Of a DNA stretch of 64,000 nucleotides, positions 47,318 through 58,619 are shown one piece after another. The stretch is from Poecilobothrus nobilitatus (lineage: Eukaryota; Arthropoda; Insecta; Diptera; Dolichopodidae): assembly GCA_947095535.1 (NCBI GenBank), contig OX352772.1:109328903-109392902 (forward strand). Reading direction: 5' to 3'. How positions within the stretch are numbered: position 1 is the first letter of the stretch; each line of letters starts with the position of its first letter. The translations under genes and the position numbers were made by a program. The notes beneath the pieces are model-generated. The model did not search any database. It had not been told where the DNA came from and worked only from the letters and a program-made list of their open reading frames with translations.

Positions 47318-49152
47318 ATAGTCAAGGAGTGGTAAATAATTTTACAGAAATAGAAAATTTAATTTGTAATGGAAAAGTTGATGTATTATGTTGTACTGAA
47401 ATGCATCTAATGAGCGACGATAAAGATTCACTAACAGAAATTAACGTTTACAATATTCTAAGGGTGGAAAGTCACTTTAGACATACTGAAGGGGTTGTAC
47501 TTTATTGTAAAGATAACTGGAATGCCAATCTCATTAATAAATATTGTCTAAGGAAGGAAATTTGGATGTTACATGTTAGGTTAAGCTGTAGAAATTATTC
47601 TTTCCTTACTATAGGTCTATATAGAGCCCCAAAATACGTGAATGTAAATTATGAATTTTTTAATGAACTAAATGCATATATTATTAAATTAAATGAAACA
47701 AAAGAAGACATAATAATAATGGATGACTTCAATATAAATTGCCTTAAAAATGACAGATGTAAAATTAAAATAAAAGACATATGTGAAGAAATTTTTTTTA
47801 AACAAATAGTTAAAGAATACACACGGATCACACAGAAGTCAAAATCATTGATAGATTGGGTGGTAATAAACCGGTTTGAGAAGGTTTTTGCTAGTGTGGA
47901 ACATAATACAAAAATTAGTGACCATGAAACTCTAAAAATAACATTAAAACTGACTAGGAAAAAAGAATCACACAATAATAAAAAAATTAAAACGATTAAA
48001 TATAATGTTGATATGTTTACAGGAAAGATTGCTGTAAATGATATAATGACAATTTATTATTCTGATGTAAATGCAAAAGCAAGTAAGTTCAGTACATCCT
48101 TATATGAAATTATTAACCAATTTGCAGTTACTAAAAATAGTGGTAAACATCCTATAAACAAATGGTATACCAATGAACTAGAAGTGATGCAAAGACAAAG
48201 AAATCGGCAATACAAAATAGCAGTGTGGATTAATAATAATGAAGAATGGGAAAAATACAAGATCCTACGAAATATGTATAAAAAAAAAATTAACATTTGC
48301 AAGAACACCTTTATTAAAAATAAAGTAAATAATTCGCATGATCAGAAAACAATGTGGCGAAACATAAAGACTCAAGTGTTAAACGAGAAATTTAAGGAGA
48401 TTAAGGAAGTTATTTTTGAAAATGAAAAAGTAAATAATGAACTTATTATGGCAAACAAATTCAACAACTATTTTATAGAGAGTATTAAAGAAATTAACAT
48501 GAAAATATCTTATAAAGAATATGAAAATATAATTCAGGAATGTGAACATATTTTTAAATTTAGAAGCATAGAATTGGTTGAATTAAAAAATACGTTAAAC
48601 TCTTTGAATAAAAAAAAGAATCACTATTTTGTTAATGCACAAATTATCATCGATTCATTTGATCTAATTGGCGTAAACCTTCTAACAATCATAAATGCAT
48701 CATTAGCAAGTGGATGTTTCCCTGAAAATTGGAAAGAAACGTTTGTAATTCCTGTGGAAAAGATAAAGGGTACAAACAAATGTGAGCAGTTCCGGCCGAT
48801 TATGCTGGAATCAAAAATTATTGAAAAAATTGTGAATAGTCAATTTGAGGAACATTTAAAAAAATATCATCTAATCTATGAATATCAATCGGGTTTTAGA
48901 GAGAATCACACTTGTGAAGCTCTGTTAAATTTAATAATCAGTAACTGGAAAATGGATGTTCATGGTGGAAAAGTTATAATAGCGGTTTTTATAGACCTGC
49001 AACGATCATTTGAAACTGTGGACCGTCAAATTTTATTGAAGAATATAATATGTTATGGGGTGAAGGAAAAAGAACTTAAATGGTTTCAATCATACTTGGA
49101 AAACAGATTCCAAAGAACAAAAATCAAAGGTGTTGTCTCTGATGCTCAGTAG
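47299..49152 (+). pseudogene. ORF2: endonuclease and N-terminal RT, catalytic part deleted
   Basis: 617 codons. Endonuclease: SQGVVNNFTEIENLI, CTEMHL (catalytic Glu about 47398), IIIMDDFNIN (normally GDFN) and SDHETLKI (His about 47923). The linker contains WYTNELEVMQRQRNRQYKIA. RT begins with FRPIMLESKIIEKIVN (about 48793), SGFRENHTCEALLNL and VFIDLQRSFETVDRQ. Just where the VPQG and YADD blocks should come, the sequence jumps to LSRNKLKLNVKKNKYMKIN and IKYLGVILDSRLNLKSHIE (49145-49318). The polymerase active site is therefore missing. The first codon is GTG, so the exact start is unclear. Confidence 0.75.
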
Positions 49153-49861
49153 AAATAAATTAAAATTAAATGTTAAAAAAAATAAATATATGAAAATAAA
49201 TAATATTCAAGAAGTTGATCTAAAAATTGCAGAAGAAAGAATTGAAGAGATAAAGGAAATTAAGTATTTGGGAGTAATACTGGATAGCAGGTTGAATCTT
49301 AAAAGTCATATTGAGTAAGTTCACAAAAAAATTTGTGAAAAGATACCTTTCTTTAAAAAAAAATTGGGAATAGAATGTCGTACATGAATGCTATAAAGAG
49401 TTACAACGGTATGATCAAACCTCATTTTGAGTATTGTTCGTCGATACTCTTTATGGCATCTCAAGAAGATATGAAGTGTTTACAAAAGTTTCAAAATCGT
49501 GCAATGAGGATAATTTTACGATTTAAGCATAACTATAAATCTTAAAATTATCCTCATTGCATGATTTTGCCACTTTTGTAGACGCTCCATATCTTTTTGA
49601 GATGCCATAAAGAATATCGACGAACAATACTCAGAATGAGGTTTGATATTAATTTTATATGCTGGTGATGTACATATTTATAACTTGATGAACGTCTCCA
49701 ACTTTAGACTTAAATTTTTTAGGAATGAGAAAACCAAAAACATGTTACTGTATAGAGGCTTAAATTTGTTTAATAACTCACCTTTTGAATTGAAAAATGA
49801 AAATAATTTAATAATTTTTAGAAAAAATATGGTTCCTTACATACAAAATAATTTTTACTAA
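49153..49861 (+). pseudogene. ORF2 C-terminal remnants around an inverted duplication
   Basis: 49145-49318 is the RT thumb (see ORF2). 49400-49526 reads as a C-terminal segment (KPHFEYCSSILF, then FQNRAMRIIL), which is duplicated in inverted orientation at 49534-49647. After it, 49685-49861 resumes with VSNFRLKFFRNEKTKNMLLY and LFNNSPFELKNE, ending at a stop. The pieces belong to one ORF2 C-terminus. Confidence 0.68.
49414..49647. repeat. Inverted duplication (hairpin) of about 113-bp arms
   Basis: The left arm begins ATCAAACCTCATTTTGAG (49414). The right arm ends with the near-perfect complement, CTCAGAATGAGGTTTGAT (49647). The arms meet around 49526-49534 with a loop of under ten bases. 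Mismatches are few (for example GCACGAT against GCATGAT). Confidence 0.85.
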
Positions 49862-49952
49862 ACCTACTAATTGTAAATTAAAGTTTAAAATTGTAGCACA
49901 AAAATAGTAAAGCACTTTACTAAATAAATGAATAAATAAAAAAAAAATAAAG

Positions 49953-50590
49953 AAATAGGGCGATAATTTTTTAGATACAATTTACTGCCACTCTTATAAA
50001 TGGGCGTAACAATAATTAATTTTAGCGACTTTGGAAAGATCCCCAACTCAAACGATTTATTAACAAATTTAGTTATTGTAGGAGTCAAGTGAGTAGAGAA
50101 CTTAGTTAATAATTTAGCTGATATATCATCATGCACGTTGGCCGTAGAGGAATTTAAAGATTTTATTGTTTCGATTACTTCTTCTTTGTTTGTTGGAGTC
50201 AACTCAAAGTTCGACCGTATATTGTATCTAAATGAATTAAGATAAGAATTATCAATTTGGCTCAATGGAATATTCACTTGACTTGCAACTTTAGTAAAGA
50301 AGTCATTCATTGCCTCTGATTCATCTCCACTATCTGAGATTAGTTTATTATTATGCTCAACTAATTGTAGGATTTCCGAATTTGAAGGATTTTTGTTTAA
50401 CGTTATTTGTTTGTATACATCCCATAAGTTCCTCCCACTAGTCAAATTTTTGTTAATTAATAGTGAGTAATATTTTTTTTTTCTTTTTCAACTTCACTTC
50501 TAACTTTTTTCTTATATTCATTGTATAAGTTATTTACGTAACTATCATTAGCATATTTTTTTAGAGTAGAATGAGTCTCGAATTTTTATC
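49953..50590 (-). pseudogene. Non-LTR RT fragment, proximal half of a split element
   Basis: Minus strand, reading from about 50585: STLKKYANDSYVNNLYNEY, EKKKYYSLLINKN, NLWDVYKQIT, then NSSTANVHDDISAKLL and SLKLIIVTPIYKSG, ending in KNYRPISLF at 49953. This is the linker and first RT blocks of a jockey/CR1-group ORF2. It is cut precisely at the tail of the 46358-49952 element and appears to continue at 46357. It is 5'-truncated. Confidence 0.68.
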
Positions 50591-50689
50591 AAATTCAAGA
50601 TATCATTCGTTATTCACTCTTGTTTCTGCTTAATCCTCAAAGAGACAGTTACAGTATGCTTTTAAATTAAATTACCTAAACTTATTACA

Positions 50690-50840
50690 AATTCATCAAC
50701 ATTTCACCCTTGTCTGAAATTGATTTATTATTATATTGAAGCAGATTTATTGTTTCAAAGTTTACAGAAACTCTATTCAACATGACCTGTTTGTATACAT
50801 CCTACAGGTTTCCCCGCTAGTAGGATTTCTATCTATGTGT
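50690..50840 (-). pseudogene. Short diverged copy of the same non-LTR linker segment
   Basis: The minus strand repeats, with divergence, the phrases around 50330-50450: a TGGGATGTATACAAACAAAT-like stretch appears as TAGGATGTATACAAACAGGT. The Asn-rich N-N-K-x-IS-D phrase recurs too. It is too short and mutated to carry function. A local duplication or second insertion of the same family explains it. Confidence 0.5.
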
Positions 50841-50939
50841 TCAAAATTGAGGTATCATTTTAATTTTAATAAAAAAAGACTTTTATTTTGAAATATTAAA
50901 TGTATTTTTATTTTAATTTATTACAAATAGGTACCGGTT

Positions 50940-52023
50940 AATAATGAAAAATTATGTCGGCCAAGTGGCCCCCTCTACTACTTCGGCAGGCTTCCAATCT
51001 TTCACCAAAATTCTAAATCACGTTGGTCAATAAACTGTTCTCAATGGTTGAAATCTGCTCGATAATGTTGTTTTTAAACTCTTGAATTGTTGTGGGATTA
51101 TTGCTGTACACTTTCAATTTCACAAAACCCTACAAAAAAAAATCCAACAGTGCCAAATCGCACGATCTTGGTGGCCACATCACTCCTCCTCTACGAGAAA
51201 CAATGCGATCTTCGAACTTTTCCTTCAAAAGATCCATTGTTTCTCTTGCTGTGTCGCAAGTGGCACCGTCCTGTTGAAACCGCATATTCTCTACGTCCAA
51301 ATCATCAATTTCCCGCCACAAAAAGCTTCGGATCATCTCCCTGTAGCGATTTCCATTGACCGTAATCCCATTTCCATTTGCGTTTTCAAAAAAATATGGT
51401 CCGATGATTCCTCCTGACCACAAACCACACCAAACCGTAACTTTTTGTGGATGTACTGGTTGCTCTAAGATAACCCTTGGACCCTCTTCACATCAAATGC
51501 GGCAATTCTGTTTATTGACGTAGCCATTGAGCTGAAAATGAGCTTCGTGGTTAAAGATTATTTTGTTAAAAAATTTCTCATTTTCTTCTTGCTTTTCGAT
51601 TGCCCAAGAAATGAATTGCCGACGTAATGCATGGTCAGTTGGTTTTAATTCTTGCGTCAGCTGGATCTTATAAGCCTTTAAATGGAGATCACGATGCAAA
51701 ATGTTGAATAATATGGATGGTTTGATGTTTAATTGCTGCGAACGATGACGAATGGAAGTTTTTGGATCTTCTTCAACACTTCTGCTCACAGCTGCTAAAT
51801 TCTCGGTTGAACGGCCACTACGTTGATAAATGTTGCCTCTGTTATCAAGAACAGATGCAGTTTCTAGAAATTTATCAACCATCAGCTTGATGGCACGATT
51901 TGTTGGAGCATTTTCTCTACCAAATTTTGTTCGAAATTTCCTAATTACATCTTGAAAACTTTTACCATTTTCAAAAAATGTTGTAATAACAAAAACACGT
52001 TGTTCCTTCGTGTAACGTTCCAT
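50940..52023 (-). pseudogene. Tc1/mariner-superfamily transposase
   Basis: Minus strand, start MERYTKEQRVFVITTFF at 52023. The first 100 residues are the helix-turn-helix region of the insect DUF4817-type family. NIKPSILFNILHRDLHLKAY follows. The first catalytic block reads FNHEAHFQLNGYVNKQN, where relatives have an Asp in SDEAHF, so a catalytic residue is lost. After a TGA (TGG in relatives) near 51490 it continues CGLWSGGIIGPYFF, FQQDGATCDTA (second Asp) and PPRSCDLALLDFF. A TAG follows, and the tail ends ACRSSRGGHLADIIF near 50950. Related scraps are at 11565-11990. Terminal repeats were not established. Confidence 0.82.
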
Positions 52024-52234
52024 ATTAACTAACCGGAATGTATTTAGAATATACCTAAAGAAACCTCGTATAAAAACTTTTTAAAAGTTTTAAAATATCC
52101 TTCGTTATCCATTCGTGTTTTTTCTTTACCTTTAATGGAATAGTGTTTGTATACTTTGTTATCAATAAGTTTAGATTTACCAAATAATGAAATCATCTAA
52201 ATTTACGAAATCTGCCAAGCTATCCCAGAAGGGA
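52024..52234. other. Non-coding spacer between mariner and Helitron relics
   Basis: AT-rich; possibly decayed Helitron helicase continuing from the right, but no motif is legible. Confidence 0.35.
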
Positions 52235-54110
52235 TCATTGAATTAATTACCGTTTTTAATTACAGGTAGCACCTGATGAAAATCTCCCCCTAGAACAATC
52301 ACTTTTCGCCTAAATGGAAAATAGTTATTCATTAGATATTTAAAAATAAGATCGACGATTTCTAACGCGGCATCTGGAGCCATAAAAGCTTCATCCCATA
52401 TAAGAAAGTCGAGTTACTTTAAAAATTGACGTTTTTGTTTTGTGAGAGATGGAAATTTTGCTACTTTGCAATTTAAAGGCGGCGAAGAGATGGAATATAT
52501 TGTGATGCTTCTAATAAAGAATTTACTCATTCTAAAGTATCATTAATAAGACCTCGGGTTCGCGCAGCTTCTTTAAATGTTAGGAAAGATATATTTTCAT
52601 GCATTTTAATGGACTCAAATGAAATTGCCTCACCACCTTAATGGACAGCAAAAGCAATCTTAAGTGATACCGCTCGGATTATCTTAGAGATATTGAGACA
52701 ATTCTTCCGATAGATTTTTTACCGAAATGTGAGTTCATTGGTCTCCTAAAACATATTTACATCGAATAGCTTGATAGAAAAATTCTTGCGAATTAATGCC
52801 TGTACAATTTATTTCAAAATAAGCTGTTAAAGTTGTACATCTTGAAGATTCCCTGCGAAGAGCGTTTTCCATACAATTTTCTTGAAAGAAGATACCTTGG
52901 CCGTGTTTTAAATTAACTATTAATGTGACAACAGTTTACGATATGTGACAACAGTATGAACTGCTAATGTGACAGCAGCTGGACATGAATTGGAAATCCT
53001 TGAATATGCACTGCAGGTTCTTTAAGAATTTATATATCTACAGTTACAAAATTGACTAATGTCATCATACACTACTTCGTTATAAGTTTTCTTGAACACC
53101 TATTCTAGCTTATATATTTTATATTTTTATACACATTTAATAGCTTCTACCGTTGAACAGAGTTCGACAATAATATAAGCGTTATATTTAAGACTTAAAA
53201 ATGGATAATGTTTACAATTATTTATAAGGATACTGCAGTGCTCTTTCAGAATTATATCAGTTCTAGATGGAGAGCGACGTCTATATTTTGGGATATATTC
53301 AACGGACTTCAATATTTATGTCCGTTTCTATTCTAAATGGTTCAGGATGGCCCATGAATAAATGATTTAGAACACTTTCTTTTAATCATACAAATTTTAA
53401 TCTGGATTTAAATGACCAGATGGCCCATGAATATTATGCTTTAAAATAACTAAATATAACGTTTGTTGATCAACAAACGTTCAACGTTTTGTTGATCAAG
53501 AATTTCAGTTGATATGGTTTTGTCAACATTTTCAGATGTTTGAATTTTATCATTATTAGCTAGAGGAGAAAGACAATGAGCATGGGGTAAACCGCGTTTT
53601 TGATGCTCAGTGGTGTAAATATAAGAAACAATGTTTTCGAAGAACTGTTTTTTTTTTTGTTATGTCATCTAAAAACTCTTTAAAATTTAAATTAAAACTC
53701 TAATTACCAAATCAGAACGGTCATAGGAATTTTGGAAAGATTCTAGTTCAGATTTAATTTCAGTCCAGTTTGGATTACAGGTAAAAGTTATAAACAAATC
53801 TGAACGCGAAAACTTTCTTACAATTGCCATATTATATAGATAAAGTTTGGCCTACAAAAAATTCCCTACAAAGGGTAAGCCTACAAAAAATTGCGTAAGA
53901 ATTTACGAAATCTATTAAACTCTTGTAAAGCTCAAGACCAACAAAAAAAAGCAGGGTTAAAAATATTTTTGCCATTGAAAATTTGTAAGCATAAAATTGT
54001 AGTGGTGTAACATTATTCCTAATAGCGGTAGAAAGTCTATTAACATAGAGAAAAAAAGGGGGAAAGCCAGTGGATCTAAATGTTTGGAAAAATAACTAAT
54101 TCGTTTTAAA
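52235..54110 (-). pseudogene. Helitron Rep-helicase relic
   Basis: Minus strand. It starts with NVTPLQFYAYKF (about 53990), then SRSDLFITFTCNPNWTEIKS (about 53815-53755), and EHQKRGLPHAHCLSPL (about 53620-53570), which contains the HUH-type HAH. IIHGPSGHLNPD (about 53440), YIPKYRRRSPSRT (about 53300) and NAYIIVELCSTVEAIK (about 53180) are the region between Rep and helicase. Pif1 motifs come last: LIWDEAFMAPDA (Walker B, about 52405) and VLGGDFHQVLPVIKNGN (about 52300). The order is right, but stops and frameshifts are frequent. The Walker A motif was not found. It is a different, differently decayed copy from 322-1606. Confidence 0.82.
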
Positions 54111-54316
54111 GATCTTTGATTAGTATTAATACTATAGCAATTGTTTCTAAAATAAATTTATAGTAATATCCTCAAATCTCAATTGTTGGCGAACTATTAC
54201 AAATTCTTTATCATTTATATATTTATATTTATAGTTATCATTTGCAGTTGTGTTAAAAAAATTCGTTCAAACGTCAACATAAATCTTAAAAAATATATCA
54301 GGTCAAAAAATCGTCC
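54111..54316. other. Non-coding AT-rich spacer
   Basis: Nothing recognised. Confidence 0.4.
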
Positions 54317-54494
54317 AGGGGCCTCGGTGAGTTAATGGGTAAAAGCATATAAAATACGCTGTAAACACCAAGGGAGTGTGGGTTTGAATCCCATACATGT
54401 CGTAAGAGTAATTCCCCCTTACAATATGTACAGCCACGCCTAAAAAGGAAAGGTCTTAAATTTCCCTTCTTATGTAATCTTAAAATAATAAAAA
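54317..54494 (+). repeat. tRNA-derived SINE, copy C
   Basis: The head starts AGGGGCCTCGGTGAG, followed by a spacer and B-box-like GTGGGTTTGAATCCC. A TGTCGTAAG / CCCCCTTAC hairpin pair follows, then a body ACAGCCACGCCTAAAAAGGA matching copy B. The end is A-rich (AAAATAATAAAAAA). It is longer between the boxes than copies A and B, owing to a roughly 30-base insertion. Confidence 0.72.
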
Positions 54495-55500
54495 ACAGTC
54501 TCCTTTTACTGCTGCTGCTATTCGAGTGCCTTTTTTTAAATTCTAGAGCACACACAATCACAATATTTCTTACTTAATACTAATAATACACAATATTTGT
54601 TACTTAATACTACTAATACTAACAAGAAAAGAGACAAATAATATGAAAAGAAGTGGTTTGATTCTTAAACGATACTCTTTGCTCTTTATTTTAATTCTAC
54701 TACATATGTACCAACCAATACCAACTACAATTATAATTTATATGTACAATGTAGTAATGTACATTTACATACGATATTATATAATATTACTAGCAGAGTA
54801 CCCGGCGTTGCCCGGAGTATTTTATTAGCTTTATGAAATACACACAAATACACACATACATTCTTTCTTTAAATGCATACATCACAGGTTCTGTTTAGTA
54901 TTTTCAATATAAAAAATACATGATCGTTTTCTACCGTTATAAATCAACCAGAATTTTTTTAGGTTTACTTTTTCTAATTTTGTTTTCAAATTGATTAGCT
55001 AAAAATATGTGTAAAAATTGTATATGGTATATGTAAGGTTTTCTGTTCTCTAATTATGTATGTACACATTTTTGATTAAATACTGTACAGAAATGTGAAT
55101 AAGTTTTCTAATTTAATTGATTATGTTTACAGTATTTTTAAATATACGCACATTATACATACTATATGTACATATTTCAATGATATTTTATGGGAAATAT
55201 GTTATGCACATGCATCTTATATAGGTAGACCACATGTAAGTAATGAATTTCTGAATGATGACATGTTGATTGTCGTATGTAGGAGATTGTTTCTGTTTTT
55301 TAAACAACGGCCGAAAACGTTATGTTGTTAAAACTTAAACACAGTATTGTTAAGATACTTAATAAGGTTATTTTAATTACAGTTATATATTAGAAATTTG
55401 CATTGAAAGGTTTTTATGGAATAATAAAAACAATATACATAAAAGTAAAGAGTGTTGGAAATATCTTCTTAATAATAATAGCAATACAAAAAATTAGACA
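54495..55500. other. Non-coding region with a TACCCGGCGTTGCCCGG motif
   Basis: No gene. GAGTACCCGGCGTTGCCCGG at 54797-54816 stands out from the AT-rich surroundings and contains an inverted CCGG/CCGG pair. I have the impression that this motif marks one end of a repeat class found in arthropod genomes, but I cannot name it. The tandem repeats to the right may belong to the same element. Confidence 0.45.
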
Positions 55501-55509
55501 GAATATTTT

Positions 55510-57200
55510 TAATAGCTGCTCGTGCGGAAATGGGTTAACAAGAACCGTCTATTTAGAACCATAAATTCATCCTGACAAATTAGACACAAATTAGAATTTT
55601 TTTTGACAGTCTGTCGTGCTGGAATGTGTTAATGTAGCCCGACAAAATTTATTGAATGAGTTTTTGTGCCAAAGTGCAATATTTGTGCAAATTTTCAATT
55701 GGTCAAATCGTTTAAGCACATCAACAAAAAATAAGAAACTTCATGGCCTGTAGTCTGATGCAGAAACGGATTAATGTATCGTAACCAAATCAAATCAGAA
55801 AGCTTTTGTGATAAAGACCTACACTTTTGTAAATTTTCAACTCAGTTGGTCAAACTGTTTAAACGCGACAACAAAACAATTAAAAAACTTCACGGATTTA
55901 ATGGATCGTAACCAAAATAACCTAGTGAACTTTTCTGGTAAAGAGCAAGAAGTTTGTGAATTTTCAAATCAATTGATTAAACCGTTTAGGCAGGACAACG
56001 AAAAAACGAAAAAACTTTAAATGGTTCTCGCGCCGCAATGGGTTAATGAACCGAAACACCATATAGCCTATAACACTTTTCGGGGTCGTAGAAATGTTCC
56101 TGCAAAATTTTTACTTTTTTTTTTTTTTTTTCCTAAGGTAGGTGGGAATCTTCCAAAGACACCAAGAATTTCCCCCTTGGTAGTGGCAGATTCTTACTGG
56201 CTAAACCCACCTCCCCCTTTAGCCAATATAATGGGATGAAACCCTTACCTGCGAACACAGCATATTGGCTAGGGAGTAGGGATAGGAAAGGATAGGAAAT
56301 GGATAGGGAAATATTGAATTGGAAGTGGGACTGTAAGGAAAAAATGAATCAGCCTATTAATATTACTATTTTGCTAACAGTGACTAAAGCTGTCACAACA
56401 GTTACAACATGTAGTAGTAGTATATAGTAACTACATGAGGTAATTATTGAAGGTAACCCCCACTGTCACTGTAGCGGTTAATATTATTGGTATTAGTATT
56501 CTTATTAATATTATTATTATTTTACTACAGAGTCAGCGCCATCAGTGGATTGCAACGTGCAGCAGTATATGACACCTTACTTGCATGATATAACCAAAGA
56601 CAGCCTCACTGTAGTAGCTATTATTATTATTACTATTATTATTATTATTATTATAATTATTGTTATTATTACTATTACTATTATTATTATTATTAATGTT
56701 ATTATTACTACTATTAATTATACGATATACATTATTACGATATAAAAGTACTACATATTTTTTATTTATGACCTGACCGGTGTTTGAACCCAAGACCCTT
56801 CGATTTAAAAGGTTGACGACTTAAACACTGCGCCATGAGTCAGAATACACTTTTGTAAATTTTCAAGTCAATTGGTAAAACCGTTTAAGCGCGACAACAA
56901 AGAAACTAAAAAACTTCGTTGAGTTTTGGTGCCGAAACGGGTTAATGGATCGTAACCAAATAAAATATGTGAGCTCCTGTGGTAAAGTGCCACATTTTTA
57001 TAAATTTTCAACTCAATTCGTTAAACAGTTTAAGCGCGAAAACAAAGTAAATTAAAAATTTCACTGACTTCTGGTGCCGAAACGGGTTATTGGATCGTAA
57101 CCAAACTAACCTAGTGAACTTTTCTGCTAAAGAGCAAGAATTTTGCGAATTTTTAAATCAATTGATTAAACCGTTTAAGCAGGACAAAAATTTGTCACAG
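55510..57200. repeat. Decayed tandem repeat of about 125-145 bp, at least seven partial units
   Basis: Units share, in order, GCCGAAACGGGTTAATGGAT, CGTAACCAAA, a GTGAACTTTTCTG phrase, TTTTGTAAATTTTCAA, TCAATTG and AAACCGTTTAAGC. Starts of the ATGGATCGTAACC phrase are at about 55772, 55901, 56945 and 57090. More diverged units lie at about 55520, 55620 and 56030. A retroposed insert (56109-56838) interrupts the array. Confidence 0.7.
56109..56838 (-). mobile_element. Probable SINE with a tRNA-Lys-like head, interrupting the tandem repeat
   Basis: On the minus strand 56838-56763 is tRNA-like: ATGGCGCAGTG (A-box side), an ACCTTTTAAAT anticodon-arm-like segment with TTT in the anticodon position, and GGGTTCAAACACC (B box). 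Eight ordered tRNA-Lys features can be followed, but the acceptor stem is not intact, so it is not a functional tRNA. A body with an ATT-rich microsatellite (56480-56745) and a GGATAGGAAA-type repeat follows, ending in an A run (T-rich 56109-56131 on plus). That single unit is inferred; two neighbouring insertions are possible. Confidence 0.5.
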
Positions 57201-57373
57201 GCTTGTTTTCAGACCATAAAACCACCATTCAAAACTTGACATAAATCCGAAAGGCCGCCGGGCCGAATCCGGTTCTTCAGTATCCAATGTTGTTAAGTAG
57301 CCGTCTAATGCTGAGATGAGCAAATAATAATAACACAATATCAAATTTTAAACAGTAAATACTATCGAAGCAA

Positions 57374-58600
57374 AGCAAATGAATGAAAGAGAAAATAAAA
57401 AAAAGAGCAAAGAGAAAAAAATTGTTATTATTTTGTTTTTGTTTAAAAAAAAAAAAAACAATAATAAATTTCATATTTCATAATAATGTATTACGTATTG
57501 GTGTGGACTGTGTGTTGAAATTGTTTGTATGAGCAAAAAGAATTCCTGAAATAAAACGACAATTATATTATAATCTCTTAGAAGATTCTTATTAATAGAA
57601 ATATTTTTTGAACAAAAAAAAACATCGAATATATGTATGTATATATAGAGACTGTTACCACTAAATGTCTAAATATAATAAATTCAAATCCTTAATTTGT
57701 TTTGTTCAAAAAAAAGTAAAACAATCATAATATAAACATTAACCATACTCTTTTAGATTCTAATTCTATTTATATTTATTTGATGCAATCTCTTAGAATG
57801 TTCAAATCAAAATACATATGTCTATTACTTTCTACAATGTCAATAAGTTTTTGCAATAACCACGTGGCTAGCCCATGGCCATAGGTATATACCTTTACAA
57901 AAATTAACTCAAATTGTAAAAAGTTTATAGTAAAATAATTTATCAAATACGAAAAAGACAAATAATTAAAAAAAAACTACATATTTGAAATCGAAACATA
58001 CTAAGATTTAAGTAAATTGAATATTCAATTGTGTACCCACAATTATATAAACACAATTTCAATTTCAGTTCTCTGTATACGTAACCTAATACATATTATA
58101 CTCGCACACAAACGCATTCATTTTGGTACCGAAAATTACATCATAAAAATATATATGTATGGAGTGTTGTATTTTTTCGGATATGTTTGCCCTCGGTGCG
58201 TCCCAGAAGCTCGCCCTCTTTAATCCCGCTCACAAAAATCTCGCTATTCAATAATCTCGTTCACAAAAATCTCGCTTTAATAAAAATATCGCTTTTATCT
58301 CGCTATTTCGTGTAAAATAAAAAATAATAAAAGAATGAAGCAATTTAATTTTTTTTAGTCTTTTTTTCTTATAGTTGTATATTTAGTCATTTTTTCTTAT
58401 ATTTGTATAATAACAAAGTGTAAATTGTGTAACAAAGAAATAGAAAAACAAAAACATAATTCAATTTGTAACAAAAACAAATTCTTCTAAATTCTTTATA
58501 AATAGAAAATAAGAAATAATAATAATAATTGCAATAATTAACTCTAAACCGCCTTATTTGTACCAAAAATGTTGATTTAAAACTATATTTTGGGATGTAA
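57374..58600 (-). repeat. Outer inverted-repeat arm, left
   Basis: Non-coding sequence matching the reverse complement of 62260-63565. It includes the TACATATATATTTTTATGAT-type stretch and the GCGAGATTTTTGT block at 58213-58315. The similarity is high by eye, with a few indels, suggesting a recent common origin for the arms. Confidence 0.75.
58213..58315 (-). repeat. GCGAGATTTTTG short tandem repeats, block 1
   Basis: On the minus strand AGCGAGATTTTTGTGA-type units occur four to five times, ending in GCGGGATTAAAG. It is the mirror of block 2. Confidence 0.7.
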
Positions 58601-58619
58601 TTCTTCGTTACCCGTTACA

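Larger units (their letters stand above)
46358..49952 (+). mobile_element. Two-ORF non-LTR retrotransposon inserted in another one
   Basis: Plus strand. Order: AT-rich 5' region with a GTACGCGTACGCGC patch, CCHC-type ORF1, endonuclease-RT ORF2 with an internal deletion, an inverted duplication, the C-terminal piece of ORF2, and an ATAAATAAAAAAA tail. AAATAG occurs at both borders (46352-46357 and 49953-49958) and may be a short target duplication. The clade is uncertain: ORF1 with CCHC knuckles and this endonuclease style fit the I/jockey/R1 assemblage. Confidence 0.68.

Noticed and set aside
56763..56838. Functional tRNA-Lys gene
   Set aside because: The acceptor stem does not pair and the D-arm is altered; the context (A run at the far end) indicates a SINE head.
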